A DNA stretch of 64,000 nucleotides from CAVXDY01 sp963721335 (GTDB lineage Bacteria > Actinomycetota > Thermoleophilia > Miltoncostaeales > Miltoncostaeaceae): the NCBI GenBank assembly GCA_963721335.1, contig CAVRIV010000002.1, forward strand, positions 1-64,000, written 5' to 3'. Positions 44,942 to 53,656 of this stretch are shown here, piece after piece; within the stretch, counting starts at the first letter, position 1; every line of letters starts with the position of its first letter. Both the position numbers and the translations under genes were made by a program. A model generated the notes under the pieces. That model saw only the letters and a program-made list of their open reading frames with translations, was not told where the DNA came from and did no database searches.

Positions 44942-45630
44942 AGGGCGGCGCGCGGCCCCCGGCCGGCGACGGCCGACGCCCATGCGGTGGCGACGCGGGC
45001 CGTGAGCTGGCTCATGGCGGCGACGACCTCGCGGCGCTGGCTGTCCGTCAGCGGCGCCGGCGGAGCGAGAAGGGCCCGGTCGATGGCGCGCTCAAGGGCG
45101 AGGCTCCCGCCCAGCGTCACCTCGGCCGACGAGCCGGCCAGCCCGTGGCCGCGGCCGTAGGTCTCCGCGCGGTCCAGGGCGTCCACCAGGCTTCCGACCT
45201 GGAAGGCGTCGGCCAGCGCGTCGACCCAGGCGCGCACCACGCCCCGCCGCTCGGCGGGCGGCAGGCGCCGGTAGGCGGCCTCGGCGGGGCCCTCCACCAG
45301 CGACTCCACGGCGTCGGAGACGAGGTCGGCGCGCTCGCGCAGGGCGTCGGCCAGGAGCGGGGCCACGGGCAGCTGCACCGCGGTCTGCCGGCTCGGCCGG
45401 GTCGGACGTGCGGGCTGGCGCGCGAGCCACTGGCGCAGCGCCTCGGGGTCGAAGCGGCGGTGGCCCCCGGCGGTGCGCACGTGCGGCACCCGGCCCTCGC
45501 TCGCCCACAGGCGCAGCGTGCTGGGGCTCACCCCGAGAGCGCGCGCGGCCGCCGACACCGAGAGCCATGGACCTTCAGAGCGACGGGACCGGCCGCCATG
45601 TCGTGTCGCGATGGGGCCTCCCCACCTCAT
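44938..45630 (-). CDS. MerR/BldC-type HTH regulator A, 230 aa
   Basis: A DNA-binding protein with an N-terminal winged HTH at about residues 23-75: LSVSAAARALGVSPSTLRLWASEGRVPHVRTAGGHRRF, where the GGHRRF wing is typical of MerR/excisionase and BldC types. The C-terminal 150 residues are helical and Ala-rich and match no effector domain I know. ATG 45630 overlaps the stop of the paralogue upstream (ATGA). Uninterrupted. Confidence 0.82.
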   Translation of the reverse strand: MRWGGPIATRHGGRSRRSEGPWLSVSAAARALGVSPSTLRLWASEGRVPHVRTAGGHRRFDPEALRQWLARQPARPTRPSRQTAVQLPVAPLLADALRERADLVSDAVESLVEGPAEAAYRRLPPAERRGVVRAWVDALADAFQVGSLVDALDRAETYGRGHGLAGSSAEVTLGGSLALERAIDRALLAPPAPLTDSQRREVVAAMSQLTARVATAWASAVAGRGPRAAL

Positions 45631-46322
45631 TCCATCGACGACCGGAGCCGACAGCGTACTCCGTCCGCATAGCCGGCCGCGACGCGCACGGCCATGCGGT
45701 CCAGGGAGCGCTCGACGGTCCGCTGTTCCTGCGGGCGGTCCACGAAGACGGGTGCGAGCACGCGGTCCACGGCCCGGCGAAGGGCCAGCGCCTCGGTCAC
45801 GGGGGCGTCGCCGGCCTGCCCGGAGGCGCCGTGGCGGAAGCCCTCCCACTCGGCGTCGCGATAGCAGTCGGCCAGGTCGCCGGCATCGAGCGCGTCGGCG
45901 AGCGACCCGAGAGCGCCCATCACCCGTGCGTTCCGCGAGGCCGACGGCCGTCCGGCGCCGCCCGGGCGGGTGCGCGAGAGCTCCTCCTCGAAGGCCGACA
46001 CGACCTCGTCCGCCGAGTCGGCGAGGGCCTGGGCGATGCCCGGCATCGCCTCCACGCGCGTCGGCACGAGCTCCTGAAGCCGGTGCTGGGGCGCCGGCGG
46101 AGAGCCTCCGCGCTCGGCCAGCCACCGCACCAGCTCGTCCAGCTCGAAGCGCCGGTGGCCGCCCGGCGTGCGCACGTGAGGCACCCGCCCGGCGGCAGCC
46201 CATGCGCGGAGCGACGAGGAGCTCACCCCGAGCAGCTTGGCCGCCGCGGACACCGACAGCAGGCGTGGGCTCTCGTCTTCGACCGAAAGTCTGGGATCAC
46301 TCAAATCGACGATGCCCCCCAT
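45627..46322 (-). CDS. MerR/BldC-type HTH regulator B, 231 aa
   Basis: A paralogue of the gene directly downstream. The HTH is LSVSAAAKLLGVSSSSLRAWAAAGRVPHVRTPGGHRRF, nearly the same as its partner, while the C-terminal helical domain has diverged but aligns in outline (ADEVVSAFEEEL, DRVLAPVFVDRPQEQRTVERSL). I chose ATG 46322, not GTG 46370, because a promoter (TTGAAC, 18 bp, CACAAT) ends 6 nt before that ATG and the length then equals the partner's. The tandem pair may form heterodimers; that is inference. Confidence 0.8.
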   Translation of the reverse strand: MGGIVDLSDPRLSVEDESPRLLSVSAAAKLLGVSSSSLRAWAAAGRVPHVRTPGGHRRFELDELVRWLAERGGSPPAPQHRLQELVPTRVEAMPGIAQALADSADEVVSAFEEELSRTRPGGAGRPSASRNARVMGALGSLADALDAGDLADCYRDAEWEGFRHGASGQAGDAPVTEALALRRAVDRVLAPVFVDRPQEQRTVERSLDRMAVRVAAGYADGVRCRLRSSME

Positions 46323-46328
46323 CGAACG

Positions 46329-46358
46329 ATTGTGGGCCCCGCCCGTATGCGCGTTCAA
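46329..46358 (-). promoter_or_regulatory. Leaderless promoter of the regulator pair
   Basis: On the minus strand TTGAAC (46353-46358) and CACAAT (46329-46334) are separated by 18 bp. CACAAT is 6 nt before ATG 46322 and there is no ribosome-binding site. The 46371-46459 stretch further upstream is unusually A/T-rich for this window and holds no gene. Confidence 0.5.
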
Positions 46359-46459
46359 GCCGACTAACACTTTATGACCATTCCAAATGTATGAAAAGCT
46401 CCTTTCGGGGTTCCGACCTCACCAAAAACTCACAGCGGACGCACCCGCCCCGTTACGGA

Positions 46460-47146
46460 CTAGGCGGCGCCCGCGGACCCCGTCCCGCCTTCGCCGCGCT
46501 CCGCCGCCGCCGCGGCGCGCTCCCGGCGCACCCGCTGGCGCTCCTTGACCGCGATCGCGCCTCCCACCAGGGCGGTCACGCCGAAGGCGACGACGAACGC
46601 CACCCACAGCTGGTCGGCGAAGGCCTTCCCCGCGAAGTAGCCCAGCAGCGCCGCCTGCGTCGCCCAGACGATCCCGCCCAGCACGTCGAAGAAGAGGAAC
46701 CGCGGGTACGTCATCTGGCCGGCGCCGCACGAGAGGTTGATCGCGATGCGGATGCCCGGCAGGAAGCGGCCCACGAAGACCAGAGGCCCGCCCTGCCGCT
46801 TCACCATCCTCTCGGCCGCGACGCAGGCGATCGGCCCCGGCGACGCGGGTCACGAAGCGCTTGATCGGCCCGCCGCCGGCGCGGCCGATCCAGTAGGCGC
46901 ACGAGTCGCCGATCACCGCCCCCACCGCGCCGGCCAGGATCACCAGGGGCAGGCTCGAGGTCGCCGTCTCGCGGCCAGCACGGCCGCCGCCACGATCGCG
47001 GTCTCGCCGGGCAGGACCGGGAAGACCCCGTCGCCGGCCACCACCAGCAGGACCGCCCAGTAGCCGTAGCGGGCGGCGTCCTCCGCCAGCCCGGACAGGG
47101 AGTCGAAGACCGATGCCGCCGCGAGGGCCGAGGCCAGGCCGCTCAC
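46460..47146 (-). CDS. DedA-family membrane protein (compensating indels)
   Basis: A polytopic membrane protein of the DedA/SNARE-associated family, linked elsewhere to lipid scrambling or flipping and membrane homeostasis. Visible: FPVLPGETAIVAAAVLA in the first third, IGDSCAYWIGRAGG, then the family motif FVGRFLPGIRIAIN and a final helix pair. A basic, Ala-rich tail follows. Two indels (near 46970 and 46835) cancel. GTG 47146 follows GGAGGA. Confidence 0.87.
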
Positions 47147-47229
47147 GCATCCTCCGGGGGCCTGCGCGCGGGTCTCACCACGGGCCGATCATGACAGCGC
47201 CCGCGGGGAGCCGCGACCGAGCTCACCGC

Positions 47230-47235
47230 TATTCT
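47230..47235 (+). promoter_or_regulatory. -10 element TATTCT, likely leaderless
   Basis: TATTCT ends 7 nt before ATG 47243, which has no ribosome-binding site. No -35 box is visible. Confidence 0.45.
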
Positions 47236-47242
47236 CAGCGGG

Positions 47243-48962
47243 ATGGGGCGCATCGCAGATGCCGTGCTCTCCCTCCTCGCGGACGGCCCTGCGGGCGCCG
47301 ACGAGGTGGGGCGCCTGCTCGAGTCGAACGGCGTCACGCGCTCGCGCGACCCCGCGGCGGCGGTGCGGCGCGCGATCCGTGACGACCCGCGCGTGATCCA
47401 GCTCGTGGACGGCCGGCTCGCCAGCCTGGCCCAGGTCCTCGCGGGGGTCGAGCTGACCACCGTCGTCAGCGAGGAGCAGGCGGCCGCGGGCCGCCTCGAC
47501 CTGGAGCCGGATCTCGCGCCGCTGGCGATGCTCGGCCTCGCGGCCGGCGTCCCACTGCCGCCCGGCGGTGAGGCCCGGGCAGATGCTGGCGGTGAGGGTG
47601 GAGGATCCCGCGCGGCGAGACGTCTCGGTGCGGTGCATCGCCGCCGCCTCGCCCCGGCCCCAGGACGAGGGCGCGTTGCTCGCGGCGGTGGAGGCGCGCC
47701 TCGCCCGCTTCCAGCCGGACCGTCCGTGGGTCGCCCCGCCCGTCACGCATCTCGGCGCGGTGGCCGCGCTGATCGCGGCCTGCGACGGCGCGCTGCGCGG
47801 CCCCGGCCGCCCCCTGTCGGCCGTGCTGGCGGAGGCCGGGTACGAGGTCCATCTCGGCTGGATCGGCCCTCCGAGGACGGAGTGGGCGAGCCTGACCGAG
47901 GCGGAGGTGGCCGCTCGCGAGGCGGAGGTCGCCGACCTGCTGGCCGACGAGCGGCCCGCGGAGGCCGCGCTCGCGTTGGACCGCCTGCTGATCGTGCTGC
48001 GGCAGCACCTGCCCGAGCGGGTTCCCGCCGCGCGCCGGCGGCTGGCGCGCGCGCTGGTGCGCGCCGGCCGCTCCGATGACGCGCTGGAGGTCCTGCGCGG
48101 GGCCTTCCCCGAGGACGACCCCGAGGACCGGTACGAGGCCGCCCTGATCGCATACCGGGACGGCGACCAGGTGAGCGCCCGGCGCTGGGTCGAGGACGGC
48201 CTGGCCCGGTGCGATTCCGCCGGCCGCTCCGAGCTGGCGGCCTGCCTCGCCGACATCGGGAGCGATCTCGACGCCCAGGCCGCCTTCCTCCGGCTGCGCG
48301 CCGGGCTGTCCCCCCTGGAGGCCGACGCCGCGAGCGCGGAGCGCGTGGCCGCCGCCGTCACCGGCGTCGGCCGCTCGTACCTGGTCGAGGCGCTGGTGGA
48401 GGAGGTCCTGGCGGCGCTCCCGCCGGAGGATCTGGATCCCTTCCTCGCGCTGCTCGGCGAGGCGGACGAGGCCGGCCGCGAGGCCTGCCTGGCGATCGCG
48501 GCGATCGTGCCGTCGGCCGTCCGCCGTCCCTCGAGCGGTGCCACGGGCCGGGCCGCCCGGTCGCGGCTGGCCGCCGTGGCGGGGCTCGCCAACGCCCGCC
48601 CGGCGGCCGCCTGGGCGACCTCGCCCGAGGACGCCCCCGACCAGCGCCAGGTCGTCATCACGGTGGCCAAGGAGCACCGGCGGCTGTCGCCGCTCGTCGT
48701 GCTGATCGACATCGAGGAGCTGGGCGGCGGGGTCAAGGACGCGTTCTTCCTGCCCGACATGGCCGAGCCCCGGCTGCGGCGCGAGCTGCTGGAGCCGATG
48801 GCGGACCTGGGCCTGGCGTGCGAGCCGATGGACCTGCACGAGGCCATCGCCCTCCTTCAGGAGGCTCTCGCCCGCACCGCCGAGCTCGGCTGGACGATCC
48901 CCTCGCTCGAGCATCAACCGGTGCTGGACCGCATCGACCGGTGGGTGGTGCGCAGAACCTAG
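47243..48962 (+). CDS. Protein with N-terminal HARE-like winged HTH and helical repeats, about 572 aa (one indel)
   Basis: Function unknown. Residues 2-60 (RIADAVLSLLADGPAGADEVGRLLES, then DDPRVIQLVDGRLASL) resemble the HARE-HTH fold found at the start of RNA polymerase delta and chromatin proteins. A central region of about 200 residues is helical with TPR-like hairpins (PERVPAARRRLARALVRAGRSDDALEVLRG). The C-terminal 150 residues contain LSPLVVLIDIEELGGGVKDAFFLP, which looks like a mixed alpha/beta domain. One indel lies near 47570. The stop TAG shares CTAG (48959-48962) with the convergent gene. Confidence 0.65.
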
Positions 48963-49283
48963 GCGGCGCGTCGCCCGAGAGTCCGGTCGCGCCCCTGGGC
49001 GGGTGCCGGCGTGGCCGCGGCGACGACGCGCGCGGGCCCGGCGGGCCCGGCGGGCGCCGGCTGCCAGGCCGGCCGCCAGCGGGGTCGCCGCGAGCGCCGC
49101 GATCGCCGCGGCCACGGGGTACCCCGCGATCAGCGCCTCGAGGCGGCCATCGCGAGGAGGCCCAGGCCCCCGACGGCGCGCAGGGTGCCGAGCGCCGGAG
49201 CCGATGTGCGGCCCGCGCGTCCGAGGTCCCAGGCCGACCAGGCGAGCACCACCACCAGGCCGCCGCCCACCATCCACAACTGC
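48959..49283 (-). CDS. Small membrane protein, about 107 aa (indels)
   Basis: Family not recognised. GTG 49283 follows GGGAGG. A first helix QLWMVGGGLVVVLAWSAWDL, a second GTLRAVGGLGLLAMAA, and, after an indel near 49140, a third PVAAAIAALAATPLAAGLAAG can be read; the C-terminus is Arg-rich. With one more indel the stop is TAG 48961-48959. The frame is uncertain, so this is a weak call on length but a fair one on being a membrane protein. Confidence 0.45.
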
Positions 49284-49385
49284 ACCCGCGCCTCCCCCTG
49301 GGGACGAGTGCTCTCTTTGGCCGTGGGAGGGCGATTCCCTGCCCGATGCGGCACCCTGTGGCGGCGCGGCATCCGCCTGCTGTGC

Positions 49386-49391
49386 GATACT
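49386..49391 (+). promoter_or_regulatory. -10 element GATACT, likely leaderless
   Basis: GATACT ends 7 nt before ATG 49399. No ribosome-binding site precedes that ATG. This lies in the 115-bp gap between the divergent small membrane protein and the 82-residue gene. Confidence 0.4.
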
Positions 49392-49398
49392 GTCGCGC

Positions 49399-49647
49399 AT
49401 GGCCGAGATCCCCGCTCAGCTGATCGAGACGTTCAAGCTGCTCGATACTGAGGTGGCCCAGCGACTCACCCAGGCCCTCGAGCCCGTGGCCGGTGAGCTG
49501 GGACCCCGCGAGGAGGCCGTCCTCGAGCGGCTGGTCCGCGGCATCGCCGAGGGCGCTCCGGCCGCCGAGCTGAACGCGTTCGTGCGGCTCCTTCCGGTCA
49601 CGGTCAGCCGGGCGGTCCAGCCGGCGATCGAGCCGGTCACCGCCTAG
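49399..49647 (+). CDS. Hypothetical protein, 82 aa
   Basis: Family not recognised. A soluble, mostly helical, acidic protein (IETFKLLDTEVAQRLTQALEPV, then PREEAVLERLVRGIAEG). No Cys, no membrane segment, no metal motif. The ATG is preceded by a -10-like box and not by a ribosome-binding site. A dehydrogenase-like flavoprotein starts 20 nt downstream, so the two may be co-transcribed. Confidence 0.55.
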   Translation: MAEIPAQLIETFKLLDTEVAQRLTQALEPVAGELGPREEAVLERLVRGIAEGAPAAELNAFVRLLPVTVSRAVQPAIEPVTA

Positions 49648-49667
49648 CACACCGGAGCCATCCGGCC

Positions 49668-51045
49668 ATGACCGCGGCCCGCCCTGGCCGGAGCGGCGGG
49701 CGCCTCGTGGTGATCGGCGGCGACGCCGCCGGGATGTCCGCCGCCGCAGAGGCCCGGCGAGCCGACCCGGCCCGCGAGATCCTCGTGCTGGAGCGCGGGC
49801 CGGACGTCTCCTACGCGGCCTGCGGGATCCCGTATCTCATCGGCGGCGAGGTCGCCGACGCGGACGACCTGGTGCATCACGACCCGGAGTACTTCCTGCG
49901 CCGGCGCCGGATCGAGGTGCGCACGGGGGTCGAGGCCCTCGCCGTCGACCCCGAGACCTGCGTCGTGCGCTGCTCCGGAGGGGAGGACGTGGGGTACGGG
50001 GCGCTGGTGATCGCCACGGGGGCGCGGCCCGTGCGGCCGCCGGTCCCCGGGGTGGACCTGCCGGGCGTCCTCACCCTGCGCGACCTGGACTCGGCGCGGC
50101 GTCTGCGGGACCTGCTCGCATCGCTCACGGACCCGAGCGCCCTCCTGGTGGGGAGCGGGCCCATCGGCATCGAGATGGCCGAGGCGCTGACCGCGCGCGG
50201 CGTGCGCCTGCAGATCGTCGAGTCCGCCCCACGGGTGCTGCCGGCGCTCGACGAGGGGGTGGCCGCACCCGTGATCTCCGCGCTCGAGGAAGCAGGCGTG
50301 CGGGCCCGGGCCGGCGCGACCCTCGAGCGCATCGTGCTCCGCGACGGCCGGCCGGCCGCGACCATCGACGGGCGCGAGCAGGTGTTCGACCTGATCCTCC
50401 TGGGCACGGGCGTCGAGCCCAACTCGGAGATCGCCGCGAGCGCCGGGTGCGAGCTGGGGGAGCGCGGCGCGATCGCGATCGATCGCCGCGGCCGGACCAC
50501 CGTCGGCGGCATCTGGGCGGCCGGCGACTGCGCCACGGCCCACCACCTCCTGCTGGGACGCCAGGTGTGGATCCCGCTGGCCACGACCGCCACCGTCCAG
50601 GGGCGCATCGCGGCGCGCGACGTCGTGGGGGACGGGGGCGACGAGGTCGCCGGGCGCTTCGCCGGCACCCTCGGCTCCTGGGTCTCGCGGTTCGGACAGG
50701 TCTCCTTCGGCGCGACCGGGATCGATGCCCGCACCGCCCTCGAGGCCGGGTTCACGCCGGAGGCCGTCCTGCGCGAGGGCCGCGACCGCTCCGGGTACAT
50801 GCCCGGCGTGCGGCCGATCGTGGTGCGCCTGGTGTGGGACGGAGTCGACGGGGCGGCTGCTGGGCGGCCAGGTCGCCGGGTCGGGCGAGGTCTCGACGCG
50901 CCTGCACGCGATCTCCGTGGCGCTCTGGGGCGGGCTGACGGTGCGGGAGCTCGCGGAGTGCGACCTGGGCTACGCGCCTCCGCTCTCACCGCTCCGCGAC
51001 CCGGTGCAGCTCGCGGCCGCCGCCGCGATCGGGGACGCCCCCTGA
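49668..51045 (+). CDS. CoA-disulfide reductase-like flavoprotein (one indel)
   Basis: An NAD(P)H- and FAD-dependent pyridine nucleotide-disulfide oxidoreductase. FAD motif LVVIGGDAAGMSAAAEARR at the N-terminus; SYAACGIPYLIGG carries the single active-site Cys, diagnostic of the CoA-disulfide reductase/NADH oxidase branch. LLVGSGPIGIEMAEAL is the NAD fold and GGIWAAGDCATA the second FAD contact. The C-terminal dimer domain begins near GSWVSRFGQVSFGATG. One indel near 50845 splits off the last 65 residues. It could reduce CoA disulfides or persulfides, or oxygen; sequence alone does not decide. Confidence 0.87.
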
Positions 51046-51078
51046 CCGGTGCGCTGCGGGCTCGGCGACGACCTGCGC

Positions 51079-51084
51079 TAGCCT
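51079..51084 (+). promoter_or_regulatory. -10 element TAGCCT, likely leaderless
   Basis: TAGCCT ends 7 nt before GTG 51092, which lacks a ribosome-binding site. Confidence 0.42.
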
Positions 51085-51091
51085 CCCCGCG

Positions 51092-52306
51092 GTGATCCCC
51101 CGCTCGCGCATGCCGTGGCTCGCGATGCTCACTCTGATCGCGGTCCTCGGGCTCGCGGCGGGCTGCGCGTCCGGCGAGGCGGCGCCCGAGTCCGCCGGCG
51201 CCGGCGCCGGCGACCAGCTCTCCGCCCAGGCGGGGCAGCTTCCGGCTCTCACGCCTGAAGGGCGGCCTCGGCGACGCGGTCGCCGTCACCCACGCGCCCC
51301 AGCAGGCGAACCGGCTCTACATCGTGCAGCAGAGCGGGACGATCAGGATCCTGCAGCGCGGCCGCCTGGTGGGGACCGCGTTCCTGAACATCTCGGACGA
51401 CGTCACGTCGGGCGGCGAGCAGGGCCTGCTGGGCCTGGCCTTCCACCCGAAGTACGCGAGCAACGGCCGTTTCTACGTCTACCACACGAACTCGTCCGGG
51501 GATCGGCAGCAGGTCGTCGAGTACCGGCGCGGGGCCAACGGCCGCGCGAACCCCGGCAGCGCCCGCCTGTTGCTCTCGATGGACGACTTCGCGGCCAACC
51601 ACAACGGCGGCCACCTCGCCTTCGGGCCGGACGGGTTCCTCTACATCGGCACCGGGGACGGCGGCGGCGGCGGGGACCCCGAGGGCAACGGCCAGGACCG
51701 GGGCTCGCTGCTCGGCAAGATCCTGCGCATCGACGTGAACTCGCGCGCGCCGGGCAAGCAGTACGGCATCCCGGCGAGCAACCCCTTCGCCGGCGGCGGC
51801 GGGGCTCCGGAGGTCTACTCCTACGGCCTGACGGAACCCCTGGCGCTTCTCGTTCGACCGCGTGCGCGGCGACATCTGGATCGGCGACGTCGGCCAGAAC
51901 GAGATCGAGGAGGTGGACTTCCGTCCGCGCGGCGGGCGCGCGGGGCGTGAACTTCGGATGGAACGCCTTCGAGGGACGCTCGCGGTTCGCCGACGGGGGA
52001 CCCGTGCAGGGCAGGGCGCCGGTGGGCCCGGTGGCCCAGTACACCCACGGCGACGGCTGCTCCGTCACGGGCGGCTACGTCTACCGCGGCACGCGCGTGC
52101 CCGCGCTGCGCGGCCGCTACGTCTTCGCCGACTTCTGCTCCGGCAAGCTGTGGACCATGCGAGCGGGCCCGAATCCCGGCGCCAAGCGCGACGACACCGG
52201 CCGCCTCGGGGTTACGCTGTCGAACGTGACCTCCTTTGGTGAGGGCCTGAACGGCGACCTCTACGTGCTCGCCAACGGCTCACTGTTCCGCTTCGTCCGC
52301 CGTTAG
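51092..52306 (+). CDS. PQQ-type sugar dehydrogenase lipoprotein (Gdh/sorbosone family), indels
   Basis: A six-bladed beta-propeller dehydrogenase of the soluble glucose/sorbosone type. The N-terminus is a lipoprotein signal (LTLIAVLGLAAGC, lipobox Cys about residue 26), so it should sit on the outer face of the membrane. Family motifs: VQQSGTIRILQRG, GEQGLLGLAFHPKY, HNGGHLAFGPDGFLYIGTGDGG, and GDVGQNEIEEVDF. The end YVFADFCSGKLWTM and LFRFVRR is typical. Indels lie near 51262, 51830 and 51945. PQQ synthesis genes are not in the window, so cofactor use is unproven. Confidence 0.87.
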   Translation: MIPRSRMPWLAMLTLIAVLGLAAGCASGEAAPESAGAGAGDQLSAQAGQLPALTPEGRPRRRGRRHPRAPAGEPALHRAAERDDQDPAARPPGGDRVPEHLGRRHVGRRAGPAGPGLPPEVREQRPFLRLPHELVRGSAAGRRVPARGQRPREPRQRPPVALDGRLRGQPQRRPPRLRAGRVPLHRHRGRRRRRGPRGQRPGPGLAARQDPAHRRELARAGQAVRHPGEQPLRRRRRGSGGLLLRPDGTPGASRSTACAATSGSATSARTRSRRWTSVRAAGARGVNFGWNAFEGRSRFADGGPVQGRAPVGPVAQYTHGDGCSVTGGYVYRGTRVPALRGRYVFADFCSGKLWTMRAGPNPGAKRDDTGRLGVTLSNVTSFGEGLNGDLYVLANGSLFRFVRR

Positions 52307-52310
52307 CTCG

Positions 52311-53073
52311 GTGAGGGTCAGCCCGTCGCAGGGTTGGGGGGTCGTGCACCTGCTGCTGCGGGCACGGCGGGCGGAGCCGGGCGCCCGGGGGGTCCTCGAG
52401 GCCATCGGCGCGTTCACCGCCGACGAGCCCAATCAGGTGATCGCCTTCTCGGTGCTCGGCGGCCGGGCCGACGTCGGCCTGATGGCCCTGTCACCGGATC
52501 TCGACGCGCTCGATGTGCTCACCAAGCGGGTCCTGGCCGGCCCGCTCGAGCCGGTCTACTCGTTCGTGTCGCTCACCGAGCTGAGCGAGTACACGAGCAC
52601 CGAGGACGACGAGCGCGCCCGGCTCGAGGCCGAGGGCGCCGAGGACCTCGAGGCCCGTCTCGGGGAGTGGCGGGCTCGCATGGAGACCTACCTCGACGCC
52701 CGCCTGCATCCGCGCCTGCCGCCCCGCGCCATGATCGCCTTCTACCCCATGTCCAAGCGCCGGACGGGGGAGCGACAACTGGTACGCCCTGCCCTTCGAG
52801 GAGCGGAGGCGGCTGATGGGCGGCCACGCGGTGGTCGGCCGGCGCTACGCCGGGCGGGTCCTGCAACTGATCACGGGCGCGACGGGGCTCGACGACTGGG
52901 AGTGGGGGGTGACCCTGGTGGCGGACGACCCGGCGGCCCTGAAGGACATCGTCTATGAGATGCGCTTCGACGAGGTGAGCGCCCGCTACGGCGAGTTCGG
53001 GCCCTTCTTCGTGGGCCTGGTGATGGAGCCCGCGGCCGCGCTGGAGCGCGCCGGCCTGGCTCCCGAGGGTTAG
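52311..53073 (+). CDS. hemQ: Coproheme decarboxylase, chlorite-dismutase family (one indel)
   Basis: The last step of the coproporphyrin-dependent heme pathway of Gram-positive bacteria. Signature stretch: IAFYPMSKRRTG, then NWYALPFEERRRLMGGHA with the proximal His, then GRRYAGRVLQLITGATGLDDWEWGVTL. There is no distal Arg context of true chlorite dismutases that I can identify, and the actinobacterial setting favours HemQ. One indel lies near 52770. GTG 52311 starts 5 nt after the sugar dehydrogenase stop. Its stop shares TTAG (53070-53073) with the convergent osmC gene. Confidence 0.9.
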
Positions 53074-53570
53074 TTCTCGGGCAGGGTCAGGACGCGCTCC
53101 ATGGTCACCGGGCGCGAGAGCGCGTCCAGGACGGGGCAGTGGCGGTCGACGGCCTCGGCGAGCTCCTCGTAGCGCTCGCGGGGCTCGGGCCCGTCGAGGG
53201 TCACGTGCACCTGGAGGCCCTCGTAGCCGGCCCGCGCGCCGCCGTCGAGCCCCAGGAGGCCGCTCAGGTCGAGATCGCCCACCACCTCCACGCTGACCCG
53301 GTCGAGGGCGACGCCGAGCTCGGCCGCCCAGATCCGGTAGGTGATGGCCTGGCAGGTGGCGAGGCTGGTGAGCAGCAGCTCGACCGGGCTCTGCGCGGCG
53401 TCGGTCCCGCCGAAGGAGCGCGGCTCGTCGGCTGCCACGGTGTGGTCGCGGACGGTGGTCTCGCACCGCAGGCCGTCGGCGATCTCGGTGGACGCCACGA
53501 TCCTCACCCGCGCGCGGTCGGGCTCCGCGCGGAACCGCTGTGCGAGCTTGGCGTGGGGAACCTCGGCCAC
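53070..53570 (-). CDS. OsmC/Ohr-family protein, 166 aa
   Basis: A small thiol-dependent peroxidase or related protein. Residue pattern GTDAAQSPVELLLTSLATCQAITYRIWA gives the first Cys within the family's long helix; the second is in DRHCPVLDALSRP. Two Cys in these places match hydroperoxide-reducing OsmC proteins. Uninterrupted. GTG 53570 sits 6 nt after a minus-strand TAGCAT box, so it is probably leaderless. Confidence 0.87.
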   Translation of the reverse strand: MAEVPHAKLAQRFRAEPDRARVRIVASTEIADGLRCETTVRDHTVAADEPRSFGGTDAAQSPVELLLTSLATCQAITYRIWAAELGVALDRVSVEVVGDLDLSGLLGLDGGARAGYEGLQVHVTLDGPEPRERYEELAEAVDRHCPVLDALSRPVTMERVLTLPEN

Positions 53571-53576
53571 GCCGGG

Positions 53577-53582
53577 ATGCTA
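53577..53582 (-). promoter_or_regulatory. -10 element TAGCAT, likely leaderless
   Basis: On the minus strand TAGCAT ends 6 nt before the osmC-like GTG at 53570; no ribosome-binding site is present. Confidence 0.45.
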
Positions 53583-53656
53583 GCCCCCGCGGCGCGGCCG
53601 GGGCGGCGCCGCGTATCCTGCCGCGTGGCCACCGGGCCGCGACGCGGGGGGCGCGA

